Notes under the pieces: generated by a model
Databases searched by the model: none
What the model saw: only the letters and a program-made list of their open reading frames with translations
What the model was told of the DNA's origin: nothing
Assembly (NCBI RefSeq): GCF_009811755.1
Contig: NZ_BLIV01000003.1
Coordinates: 248,001-312,000, forward strand
DNA length: 64,000 nucleotides
Origin: Roseobacter cerasinus
GTDB lineage: Bacteria; Pseudomonadota; Alphaproteobacteria; Rhodobacterales; Rhodobacteraceae
Direction of reading: 5' to 3'
In this document: in pieces, positions 54,291-62,897 of the stretch
Layout: each line of letters begins with the position of its first letter
How positions within the stretch are numbered: position 1 is the first letter of the stretch
Translations under genes and position numbers: made by a program

Positions 54291-55456
54291 TAGGGTAGCC
54301 CCACGTAGTTCTCGGCGAAGGCCTTCTGCGCGGCGTCATTGCTGCGCAGAAACTCCAGCTCGGCCCGCTGGATGCGCAGGTCGAATTCCGACTGGTCGGG
54401 GTAGCGGTGCATCAGGGACGAGAACCACCAGCTGAACCGCTCCGCCTTCCAGACCCGTGCCAGGGCCTTTTCGGAGTAGCCGTCAAGGCCACTGTCATCC
54501 TTGTCGTCGTAGTGCCGCACCAAAGCGTGGAAGAGGTACTGCACGTCTGAGGCGGCGGTGTTGAGGCCCTTGGCGCCGGTGGGCGGCACGATGTGGGCGG
54601 CATCGCCACAGAGAAACAGACGCCCCCAGCGCATCGGTTCGGTCACAAACGACCGCAGCGGCGCGATGGATTTCTCGATGGAGGGGCCAGTCACAAGCGC
54701 GTCCGCCTGCGCTGTCGGGATGCGCCGCCGCAACTCCGCCCAGAAGGCCGCGTCGCTCCAATCGTCGGGGCTGTCGGCCATGCTGCATTGGATGTAGTAG
54801 CGCGAGAGCTGCGGGTTGCGCATGGAACAAAGGGCAAACCCCCGGCTGGAATTGGCATAGATCAGCTCGTCCGCGACAGGCGGCGTTTCGCTAAGCACAC
54901 CCAGCCAGCCGAAGGGATAGACCTTCTCATAGTCGCGCCGGACCCCATCGGGGATGGATCTGCGGCTCACCCCGTGAAACCCGTCGCATCCGGCGATGAA
55001 GTCGCAGTCGATCCGCCGCTGCTGCCCGTCGACGTGGTAGGTGACATAGGGCGCGTGCCCGTCAGCCTCATGAATCTGGACCGCCTCCGCCTCGAACACA
55101 ATCCCTCCACCACAGGCCGCGCGTGCGGCATAGAGATCGCGGGTCAGCTCGGTCTGGCCATAGACCATCACGGAGGTGCCGGTCTGCGCCTTGAAATCAA
55201 TGCGAAAGAGCGTGTCGTCATAGCTGATCAGCGTGCCGTCATGAGGTATGCCTTCGGCGCGTAGCCGGGTGTCCAAACCCGCCTGCGCCATCAGATCAAC
55301 CAGCCCGCGCTCCAGCACCCCCGCGCGGATCCGGGCAAGCACATGCGCCTCGGTTCTGCGTTCAAGAACAACCGTATCGATCCCTTTGGTGTGCAACAGC
55401 CGCGCCAAAAGCAGACCCGACGGCCCGCCGCCAATGATCACAACCTGAGTGCGCAT
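54287..55456 (-). CDS. pobA: 4-hydroxybenzoate 3-monooxygenase
   Basis: The 389-residue flavoprotein starts at the ATG at 55456. It has the FAD dinucleotide fold (VVIIGGGPSGLLLARLLH), the GD motif GRLFLCGDAAHIVPPTGAKGLN (about residue 278) and PobA-specific stretches such as RIRAGVLERG and SRYYIQC. It hydroxylates 4-hydroxybenzoate to protocatechuate with NADPH and O2, feeding the beta-ketoadipate route. No pca genes or PobR are visible in the window, so it stands apart from the rest of that pathway. Confidence 0.92.
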   Translation of the reverse strand: MRTQVVIIGGGPSGLLLARLLHTKGIDTVVLERRTEAHVLARIRAGVLERGLVDLMAQAGLDTRLRAEGIPHDGTLISYDDTLFRIDFKAQTGTSVMVYGQTELTRDLYAARAACGGGIVFEAEAVQIHEADGHAPYVTYHVDGQQRRIDCDFIAGCDGFHGVSRRSIPDGVRRDYEKVYPFGWLGVLSETPPVADELIYANSSRGFALCSMRNPQLSRYYIQCSMADSPDDWSDAAFWAELRRRIPTAQADALVTGPSIEKSIAPLRSFVTEPMRWGRLFLCGDAAHIVPPTGAKGLNTAASDVQYLFHALVRHYDDKDDSGLDGYSEKALARVWKAERFSWWFSSLMHRYPDQSEFDLRIQRAELEFLRSNDAAQKAFAENYVGLPY

Positions 55457-55525
55457 CCGTCTTCCCTTATTCCCTTGGCCCAGGATATCCTGCCCGCGCT
55501 GCACGGGATTTTGCAATGGTGGATG

Positions 55526-57571
55526 TCAGGAGGCTTTGTCGCGGCGGTCTGCGTCAAAGAGGCTTTGCACGTCATCGCGGCTCATCGGGCGCCCGAAATA
55601 GAAACCCTGGGCGGAATTGCACTTCTCCGCCCTCAGAAAGGCCAACTCGTCTTCAACCTCGACGCCCTCAGCCAGAACCGGGATGTTCAGAGCCGCGCCC
55701 AGGAGCAGTGTCGAGCGCACAATGGCCGCGCGCTGCTGATCCAGATGCACGTTCTGGACAAAGCTGCGGTCAATCTTGATCTTGTCGAAGGGGAAGGTCT
55801 GCAGCGTGGCCAGCGAGGAATACCCGGTTCCAAAGTCATCCATGGCGATGCGAACCCCCATATCCTTGAGCCGGTGCATGACACGCAGCGTATGCGCCTG
55901 ATCATCGATGATGCTGGCCTCCGTGACCTCAAGCTCAAGCCGCTCCGGAGGCAGTCGGCTCTCCATCAGTATATCCGACACATGTTCGAGGAAGGAGGGC
56001 TGCACCAGCTGCTGCGGTGCGACATTCACAGCGACGCTAAAGGGCTTGGGCCAGGTCATCGCTTCGAAGCAGGCGGTGCGCAGCACCCACAGCCCGATGT
56101 CGCGGATCAGACCGGATTCCTCTGCAATCGGAATGAACACATCCGGGGGGATCATCCCACGATCAGGGTGGTGCCAGCGCAGCAGAACCTCAAAGCCGAT
56201 CGGGTCCAGCGAACCGATGTCATTTTGCAGCTGGTACACCAACTCGAACTCCCCCCTGGCCGCCGCCTCCCTGAGGTCGTTGATCATCACAATGCGCTCG
56301 CGGCTCTGCTGATCCATTTCCGCGTTGTATATGCAGATGTGGCGCTCAGGCTCCATCTTGGCACGATACATGGCGAGGTCGGATTTGTGCAGCAGATCAT
56401 GCAGCACACGCCCATCGTGCATGCTTGTCGCAATGCCGATGGAGGCGCCAACCACGACAGAGGCCTGATCGATCTGGATGGGCTCGATCAAAAGCGCGTG
56501 CAGCCGCTTGGCAAAGGCCATGACCTGTTCCTGCCGCCGCACCCCGCGCTTCAATGCTACGAATTCATCCCCGCCGGAGCGGGCAACAAATTCATCCTCC
56601 TCCAGCGTTGCGCAAAATCGTTTGCCCACAGCCGAGAGCACCGCATCCCCCGCCGAGTGGCCGTAGATATCGTTGATCTCCTTGAAACGGTTGAGATCGA
56701 TGGTCAGCACGGCCAGACGCTCCGTCTCATCCGCGGTCAGGCGCGCTGACAGCTCGGTCATCTTCTCGTTCAGGTGCATGCGGTTCGGCAGAGCGGTGAG
56801 TGGATCCTGCAGTGCGGCTTGCTCCAGCTTGCCCCGCGCCTCCTGCTCGATTCCGGTTTCAATGCTGACGGCCGCAAAGCCCACCAGCAGCACCACGGCC
56901 ATGATCCCGATGATCAAAAGGCCAAGGGTCTCGTCCGAAACCACTTGTGCAGGCACCCGGTAGAGCGGGCTGAGTTCAATGGTCACCGCTGTCATGCCGG
57001 TGAAATGCATCGCGCAGATGGACAGTACCATGAGGGTTGCGCCGCCGAGCCAGCAATAGCGTGTGATCGGAAAGGCCATGCGGTGATAAGCGCCCGCGCC
57101 GAAGATCGCGCCCAGCAGGACCGATGCGATCACATAGGTTTGATCCCAGACAATCTGCCCCGGCAGCAGATAGGCCGACATGCCCACATAGTGCATCGCA
57201 GCCACTGTCAGCCCAAAGATCGCCCCCGCGACCAGCGTGTAGATGCCTTTTGGCGCAAAGGTAAAGATCGCGTTGCTGACCAACAGGCCAAGCACTGCGA
57301 TAAGCAGCGACACCCCCGTCGCGATCGGTTCATAGCCGTGCCGCATACCCGGATCATAGGCCAGCATGGCGACAAAATGCGTGGTCCAGATGGTGGCGCC
57401 CGCGATCATGCTGCTCAACGCAATCTGGATCAGCCGGCGGGTGCCTCTGGCCGACAGCAGCCGTCGCGACAGCAGAACGCTCAGGCAGCTGCCGATCAGA
57501 CAGATCGTCGCGGCCAGCGCAACCAGCTTGTAGTCGTGATCCTGTGTCAGGCAGTCAATAAGTCGGTTCAT
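55526..57571 (-). CDS. MHYT-GGDEF-EAL membrane protein (c-di-GMP turnover)
   Basis: From the ATG at 57571 the product is 681 residues; a further start at 57613 is possible. The N-terminal seven-helix MHYT sensor (about residues 10-235) shows the repeated TTHFVAM, MHYVGM and MHFTGM signatures, thought to bind metal and sense gases. A GGDEF domain (about 255-420) has an intact SGGDEF, so cyclase activity is possible. The EAL domain (about 430-675) reads EVL at the signature (FEVLLRWHHP) but keeps NVAPQQL, ELEVTE, DDFGTGYSS, KIDRSFV and the late AEGVE. Single gene. Confidence 0.92.
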   Translation of the reverse strand: MNRLIDCLTQDHDYKLVALAATICLIGSCLSVLLSRRLLSARGTRRLIQIALSSMIAGATIWTTHFVAMLAYDPGMRHGYEPIATGVSLLIAVLGLLVSNAIFTFAPKGIYTLVAGAIFGLTVAAMHYVGMSAYLLPGQIVWDQTYVIASVLLGAIFGAGAYHRMAFPITRYCWLGGATLMVLSICAMHFTGMTAVTIELSPLYRVPAQVVSDETLGLLIIGIMAVVLLVGFAAVSIETGIEQEARGKLEQAALQDPLTALPNRMHLNEKMTELSARLTADETERLAVLTIDLNRFKEINDIYGHSAGDAVLSAVGKRFCATLEEDEFVARSGGDEFVALKRGVRRQEQVMAFAKRLHALLIEPIQIDQASVVVGASIGIATSMHDGRVLHDLLHKSDLAMYRAKMEPERHICIYNAEMDQQSRERIVMINDLREAAARGEFELVYQLQNDIGSLDPIGFEVLLRWHHPDRGMIPPDVFIPIAEESGLIRDIGLWVLRTACFEAMTWPKPFSVAVNVAPQQLVQPSFLEHVSDILMESRLPPERLELEVTEASIIDDQAHTLRVMHRLKDMGVRIAMDDFGTGYSSLATLQTFPFDKIKIDRSFVQNVHLDQQRAAIVRSTLLLGAALNIPVLAEGVEVEDELAFLRAEKCNSAQGFYFGRPMSRDDVQSLFDADRRDKAS

Positions 57572-57677
57572 CAGGGGCCGGCAGTCAATCAAGCAGTGCC
57601 CGTCAGTCTCCACTTATCGGGTAAATACATTGATAGCGCCAACCCAGATAAGCGCCTGCATTTATGACAGATTTTGC

Positions 57678-58046
57678 CTATTTCGCGCCGGGGCCCCGCG
57701 TCACGCCATGATGGACATTGCTGTCATCCGGCGCTTGTGCCCGATCGAACATGCCATAGTCTCGGATGACTTGAGTGATGCGCAGCCGGTAGCCTGCGAA
57801 AATACCCTTCCGACCCGCGCTTTGCGCCGCGCGGTGTGCGCTCAGGGCACGCCAGCGCTCAACGGCGGCTTCATCCTCGAAAAACGATAGAGACAGGATC
57901 TTTTTCGGGTCGGTCAGGCTCTGGAACCGCTCCACCGAGATGAAGCCCTCGACCTCATTGACCATGGGCCGCATCTTGGCGGCGATATCCAGATAGTCCT
58001 GTTGGCGACCCTCTGCGGGTTCGACTTCGAAAATCACAGCAATCAC
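57678..58046 (-). CDS. Antibiotic-biosynthesis-monooxygenase (ABM) domain protein
   Basis: The 122-residue product has a dimeric alpha+beta barrel fold: VIFEVEPAEGRQQDYLDIAAKM, VEGFISVERFQS, ILSLSFFEDEAAVERWRALSAHRAAQ, then a C-terminal tail of about 25 residues. The family includes cofactor-free oxygenases and many enzymes of unknown role. It starts at a GTG (58046) overlapping the stop of the NIPSNAP gene, so the two are translationally coupled and may work on the same compound. Confidence 0.82.
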   Translation of the reverse strand: MIAVIFEVEPAEGRQQDYLDIAAKMRPMVNEVEGFISVERFQSLTDPKKILSLSFFEDEAAVERWRALSAHRAAQSAGRKGIFAGYRLRITQVIRDYGMFDRAQAPDDSNVHHGVTRGPGAK

Positions 58047-58366
58047 GCGGGGTCTCCATGCGGCGCAGAGGCCAGTGTCAAAAAGGTGCGGTCTTCACGC
58101 AGCAGGAACTTCTCCTTCTGGGCAAAAGCATAGTTTTCCTGACCCAGCGGGTCCGCCGCCAGCCGCGCGCGGTAGCTCTCATAGGCGCTGAGACTGGGGG
58201 TATTGTAAATCCCGTAGGCGAGGGTCGATGACCCTTCGTGCGGAGAGAAATAGCCGATCAAATCGGCGCCGCAGCGCGGAATGGCCTGGCCCCAGGTGCG
58301 GGCGTATTGGTCGAATTGCTCGCGTTTGGTGGGGTCGATGTGATATTTGATGATGCAGGTCAGCAT
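58043..58366 (-). CDS. NIPSNAP-family protein
   Basis: The 107-residue product from the ATG at 58366 (RBS GGAGA just upstream) has the ferredoxin-like NIPSNAP pattern: LTCIIKYHIDPTKREQFDQYARTWG, DLIGYFSPHEGSSTLAYGIYN and LSAYESYRARLAADP. These are small dimeric alpha+beta barrel proteins of uncertain function. It forms an operon with the ABM gene and is divergent from an ArsR regulator 70 bp away, which probably controls it. Confidence 0.83.
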   Translation of the reverse strand: MLTCIIKYHIDPTKREQFDQYARTWGQAIPRCGADLIGYFSPHEGSSTLAYGIYNTPSLSAYESYRARLAADPLGQENYAFAQKEKFLLREDRTFLTLASAPHGDPA

Positions 58367-58436
58367 GAGGTCTCCTTTGGTTTCACCCAAGGGATAGCGC
58401 ATTGCCTGCGCCTCATGCTTCGGCTAACATCGAACT

Positions 58437-59117
58437 ATGAAAGAAGGTCCTGATATCGTCCGCATCGCCGCGCTGATCGGTGACCCCGCGCGCGCCAATA
58501 TGTTGACCGCGCTGATGAGCGGCAAGGCGTTGACCGCGACCGAGCTGGCCGCAGAGGCCGGGGTGACCCAGCAGACCGCAAGCTCTCATCTGGCCAAGCT
58601 GGACGCAGGCGGGCTCTTGCGTATGCGCAAACAGGGGCGGCACAAGTATGTGTCGCTGGCTAGCGAGGATGTGGCCGCCGTGCTCGAAGGGTTGATGGGG
58701 CTGGCCGCCAAAACCGGCCACCTGCGGACCCGCACCGGGCCGCGCGACGCGTCGCTGCGCAAAGCCCGCGTGTGCTATAACCATCTGGCTGGAGATATGG
58801 GCATTCAGATGTTTGACGGGTTGCAGCAGCGCGGCTTTTTGATGGGGCAAGACGATGATCTGCACCTGACGCCAGATGGGGTGGCCTTCGTCACCGAGTT
58901 GGGCGTTGATGTGGACGGGCTGAGACGTGGAAAATCGCCCCTCTGCCGGGAATGTCTGGACTGGAGCGAGCGCCGCTCACACCTGGCGGGCAGCCTGGGC
59001 CGCGCGCTTTTGGCCGCTTTCGAGGTGCGTGGTTGGGCCCGGCGTGCAACGGACAGCCGCGCGGTGTTTTTTTCGCCCTCAGGAGAAGCGGCCTTCCGTC
59101 AGCATTTCGCTGCGTAA
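58437..59117 (+). CDS. ArsR-family transcriptional regulator with C-terminal CxxC domain
   Basis: The 226-residue product has an N-terminal winged helix of the ArsR type (about residues 7-85: RIAALIGDPARANMLTALMSG...LAAEAGVTQQTASSHLAKL...LRMRKQGRHKYV). The C-terminal half is twice the usual ArsR size and carries LCRECLDWSERRSHLAGSLG near residue 170, with a CxxC. It is divergent from the NIPSNAP/ABM pair with overlapping control region, so it likely regulates both. The ligand (metal, thiol or organic) is unknown. Confidence 0.85.
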   Translation: MKEGPDIVRIAALIGDPARANMLTALMSGKALTATELAAEAGVTQQTASSHLAKLDAGGLLRMRKQGRHKYVSLASEDVAAVLEGLMGLAAKTGHLRTRTGPRDASLRKARVCYNHLAGDMGIQMFDGLQQRGFLMGQDDDLHLTPDGVAFVTELGVDVDGLRRGKSPLCRECLDWSERRSHLAGSLGRALLAAFEVRGWARRATDSRAVFFSPSGEAAFRQHFAA

Positions 59118-59148
59118 GCATGACCTGCACGGGGCACCCGCCACGCCA

Positions 59149-60228
59149 TCAGGGCATCTGATAGCCTGGGGTTGATTTGGAGATCTCCACTTCCTCTGCG
59201 TCCATCTCTTCGGCGATTCCTTCGAACAGCGGGGTGGAGAGATAGCGCTCACCCGTGTCCGGCAACATGCAGAGGATCACGGTGCCCGGAGCTGCGGCCT
59301 TCGCGATTTCCTGCGAGATGGCGAAGGTGGACCCGCCGGAGACGCCTGTCAGAATGCCTTCCTTGCTGGCGAGCTCACGCGCCCAGTGAATGCCGTCGCT
59401 GCCCGCAACGGGCCGCAGCTCGTCATAGTAGTCTTTGTCCAGCGCTTCCTGCAGCACGGCGGGGATGAAGTCCGGCGTCCAGCCCTGAATGGGATGCGGT
59501 TCAAACGCGGAGTGCCCCACCGCGGGGGCGCCATTGGCGTCACGCTCCTGCGCGATGCCGCTGCCCACAAGCTGTGCATTGGCCGGTTCGCTGAGGATAA
59601 TCTTGGTGTCAGGACGCGCGTTGCGCAGAACCCGTCCCAGACCGGTGACCGTGCCGCCGGTGCCGTATCCAGTGACCACATAGTCCAGTTGCTTGCCCTC
59701 GAAATCGCCGAGGATCTCCTGCGCGGTGGTGGCCTCATGTATGTCCGCATTGGCCGTTGTCTCGAACTGGCTGGCGAGGAACCAGCCGTTCGCGTGGGCC
59801 AGCTCAACCGCCTTGCGGTACATGCCAAAGCCCTTCTCGGCGCGGGGTGTCAGCACCACCTTGGCCCCCAGCATGCGCATCAGCTTGCGCCGCTCGATGG
59901 AGAAGCTGTCGGCCATGGTCACCACCAGCGGATAGCCCTTCTGCGCGCAGACCATCGCAAGGCCGATACCGGTGTTGCCGGAGGTGGCTTCGACCACGGT
60001 TTGCCCGGGCTGCAACAGGCCCTCACGCTCTGCCGCCTCAATGATGTTCAGCGCCAGCCGGTCCTTGACCGAGGCAGCTGGGTTGAAGAACTCCGCCTTC
60101 ACATAAAGTTCCACGCCCTCAGGGGCGAGCCGGTTGATGCGAATGGTGGGCGTATCGCCCACGGTGTCGAGCACCGAGCCGAACAGGCGGCCCCGGCCCC
60201 TGGTGCGCCTTATGGTGGATGATGTCAT
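59149..60228 (-). CDS. cysK: Cysteine synthase A
   Basis: The 359-residue PLP enzyme has the cofactor Lys in NPAASVKDRLAL (about residue 55), the phosphate/substrate loop TSGNTGIGLAM (about 85) and GYGTGGTVTGLGRVLR (about 190). The C-terminal part has GVSGGSTFAISQEIAKA. It makes cysteine from O-acetylserine and sulfide. It is longer than classic CysK (about 310-325) because of an N-terminal basic extension and an acidic C-terminal tail. Assimilation of sulfite from the SMO-type cluster could end here, but the genes are not linked. Confidence 0.9.
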   Translation of the reverse strand: MTSSTIRRTRGRGRLFGSVLDTVGDTPTIRINRLAPEGVELYVKAEFFNPAASVKDRLALNIIEAAEREGLLQPGQTVVEATSGNTGIGLAMVCAQKGYPLVVTMADSFSIERRKLMRMLGAKVVLTPRAEKGFGMYRKAVELAHANGWFLASQFETTANADIHEATTAQEILGDFEGKQLDYVVTGYGTGGTVTGLGRVLRNARPDTKIILSEPANAQLVGSGIAQERDANGAPAVGHSAFEPHPIQGWTPDFIPAVLQEALDKDYYDELRPVAGSDGIHWARELASKEGILTGVSGGSTFAISQEIAKAAAPGTVILCMLPDTGERYLSTPLFEGIAEEMDAEEVEISKSTPGYQMP

Positions 60229-60538
60229 GACAGGTCCTCCCTTCTAGAGTGCGCGTGTGGTGGATCATCCCACCGGTGCTGCGCGGTCTGTCGGAGCCAT
60301 GGGCTTTGCCTTTGCCGACACCTCACATGGTTTCTGCTTTGCGGTCAAAACACAACAATTGTTGGTGGTGGCTTTGTTCTGCCACTCGGGCCGCAATGGG
60401 TGATGCCGGACCGGCGTTGCGCGTTTGCGGTGAATTTTGTCCTGCCCGGTCGAAGAGGACGCCAGAACAGGAGCATTCCTGCCATAGCCGACCTCGGGGC
60501 TGCGCCCCCTGATTCAAATGCCAATAAGGATACCGACA
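60229..60538. other. Spacer of about 310 bp
   Basis: Holds the cysK promoter region and the leader of the decayed serine-hydrolase gene. No clear coding frame and no strong consensus elements. A short GC-rich self-complementary stretch (TCGGGGCTGCGCCCC) lies near 60,494. Confidence 0.35.
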
Positions 60539-61602
60539 ATGTCGACATTTACCCCCGCCGCGCCGGACACCGACCTTGACGCCTTTGATCGCCAGAAGAC
60601 AGCGCCAGCCGCCTTGATGGAGATCGCCCGAGGCGGGCTGTCCATCACAGATGCGCGCGGCGTCGAGGATACCGAAACCGGCGACCCCGTGACCACAGAC
60701 CATCAGTTTCAGATCGGATCGCAGGTCGGGATGATGGTGGGGGTGCTGGTGCTCGACCTGGTGGCGGAGGGACCGATCAATTTCGACGCCCCAATGAGCG
60801 CGCAGATGGATGTATCCGCGTTGCCGGAGATCGCGAATATCGACACCGTGACAATGCACCAGCTGTTGTCGAACCATTCTGGCATCCTTGATTATGACAC
60901 TGTCCCGGGGGATGGCGACCTGCCAGCCTTCATCGAGTTGATCATGGATGACCCGCCGCGGCCCCTGGGCCCGGATGAGATATTGGCCATTGCCACCGGA
61001 GAGGCAGCGTCCTTTGCTCCCGGCGAGGCCTATGAGTATCCGAACACCAATTTCCTGCTGCTGCAAAAGCTCATTGAGCAGGTGACAGGGCAAGACCACG
61101 CCAATGTGCTGAAAGAGAAGATCTATGACCCTGCGGGCATGACCGACAGCATCTATGGCGTGCACAGCGGATCAGGCCGCAGCTTCATCCTGCCCCATCT
61201 TTTCGAAGGTCGCGAATACAATGGCCCGAACGATCTGACGATTGACGAGGCAGGTCGCATTTAGTTCGTCGACCCGAAATAGGGGGCTAGACATATGAGC
61301 CAATGACACAGGCCCCGCATTCGGTCTTTCGGATCGATCTGGATGGCTCCGTCACACGGCTGGTTTCGGACGCCGGTAAAATCAATGGCGTTCTGGTCTC
61401 ACTCGATCAAAAGACGCTTTATGTCGGGGCTTGGGGCAATGGATCCTACGATTTCATCCGCGTGCCGGAAGGCGACGGGGCCACGCCAGCCTACATCGAG
61501 GACACACAGGCGATCTATGCATATGATCCGCAGGAAGACGGCTCCTTTGGTAAGCGCCGTGTGTTTCTTGAGATGCCGTTCGCGGCGTCCGACGGGGTCT
61601 AG
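60539..61602 (+). pseudogene. Decayed chimera: serine beta-lactamase-like domain joined to SMP-30/gluconolactonase-like remnant
   Basis: From the ATG at 60539 the first 220 or so codons encode a class C beta-lactamase/serine hydrolase-like domain: FQIGSQVGMMVG, MHQLLSNHSGILDY and a YPN triad (YEYPNTNFLLL). The SxxK Lys is missing (SQVG). Near 61,205 the sequence changes to a gluconolactonase-type strand (REYNGPNDLTIDEAGRI). It then continues FVDPK, SVFRIDLDGSVTRLVSDAGK and LDQKTLYVGAWG, but interrupted by TAG at 61262 and 61280, TGA at 61304 with a frame change, and TAG at 61600. Tyr is the usual residue at both first stops. Non-functional remnant of two genes. Confidence 0.75.
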
Positions 61603-61633
61603 GCCCACACCAATTGCCTACAGACGAGGCTGT

Positions 61634-62490
61634 ATGCAAGGGGGCGATCAGCATAGCAGTCGTCCCAAATTGACTGGCAGGCGTCTTTTGTCTGTCGGCT
61701 TGTCTGTTCGGCCCGTTGACGCGGACAGCAGCAAAACCATGTCGTTGGTTGAAGGTGGGGAACACCTTGTTGGCTCTGCAGCCGAAGCCTGCGCGGGGGG
61801 CGATGCCGTTATCCTCAGCCTGAATCCCGCTGACATCGTGCGATGTGCGGTTTTCGGCCCGGATGAGATCGCATCGGGTGCAAACACGGGCACGTTGATT
61901 ATCGACATGTCCTCGATTGATCCTGTATCGACCCGCGCTTTGTCAGAGGATGCAGCAAAGGCAGGCCTTCGTTGGCTGGATTGCCCGCTTTCCGGTGGTG
62001 TCCCGCGCGTCGCGACCGGAGATCTCGCACTGTTTGCCGGGGGGCTGTGAAGGACTTCGACGAAACCAAACCGATCATGACGACCTTGGGCTCGAACGAC
62101 AGCTACATGGGGCCCAGCGGGGCAGGCCAGGTGACGAAGGCTGTCAATCAGGTGTTGGCGGGGATCGCCTTCAAGGCAATTGCCGAAGCGACGCAACTTG
62201 CGCTCAGCCAGTGTGTCGACGCCCAGAAAACCCCGGCGGCGCTCAGCGGAGAGCGTGCAGACTCAGTCTTGATGCAGGAGTTCATGGGCAAGATGGCACG
62301 TCGCGATTTCTCGCCAACGGGCCGGCTGGGCAACATGTTGAAAGACTTGAATGGCGCAATGGAACTTGCATGTACAAATGGCCTGACGATGCCTTGCCTG
62401 AAAACGGCAACAAGTGTTTTGGAAAGCCTGACAGCGAGAGGCCCGGGGGCGGAGGACAAGGCTGCCTTGATGCGACAGTTTGAATCTTGA
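61634..62490 (+). pseudogene. Decayed 3-hydroxyisobutyrate dehydrogenase / tartronate-semialdehyde reductase-like gene
   Basis: Two frames together make most of a beta-hydroxyacid dehydrogenase. The first (to 62050) has GLSVRPVDADSSK, DAVILSLNPAD, LIIDMSSIDPVSTRAL and LDCPLSGGVPRVATGDLALFAGG. It then breaks, and the second frame (to 62490) continues KPIMTTLGSNDSYMGPSGAGQVTKAVNQVLAGIAF with the catalytic Lys. At the 5' end a short ISIAVV strand is in another frame, and the GxGxxG loop expected next is missing. Thus there is at least one deletion with frameshift near 61,665 and one frameshift near 62,047. Confidence 0.78.
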
Positions 62491-62897
62491 GCCCGGGCAA
62501 AAAGGTCGTTCAATGATCCTGTGTTGCTTATGCCGTGCCAACGTCACGCGTCGTCACCAATTTCACCGCGTCCGCTTGGATTCGCGGTGAAACCTTCTTG
62601 TTGCGACTTGGATTCCTCAGTTTCACAAACCCCTTGTCTCGGGACCCACAGAACCGACAGCATGCCATCTCTAGCTCTGCACTACGTCCTTTGAAAAAGT
62701 CATTCTGGGCAGGTCAAGAGACGACCATTTTTTTGGTGTACCACGACGGTTCAAATGACAGTTTTGGCCCCGCCGTGGCTGGTCAAAGCAGACATTGGCA
62801 CAGCCGCAGCGACAGCTAACTTTGGTCCGCCAAGCGGACATCTGCGGTTTGCTGAAAGGCACGCCCCGGAGGGCGCACCTGTCTTCTTTTTGCCGGA
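62491..62897. other. Spacer of about 400 bp, no gene seen
   Basis: No supported coding frame. It separates the decayed genes from the end of the sugar-binding protein gene. The stretch 62,735-62,860 looks like a kind of intergenic sequence I have seen in other alphaproteobacterial genomes; that impression needs a search. Confidence 0.35.

Noticed and set aside
62535-62819. Small plus-strand open frame in the right-hand spacer
   Set aside because: No RBS, no codon bias and no recognisable product.
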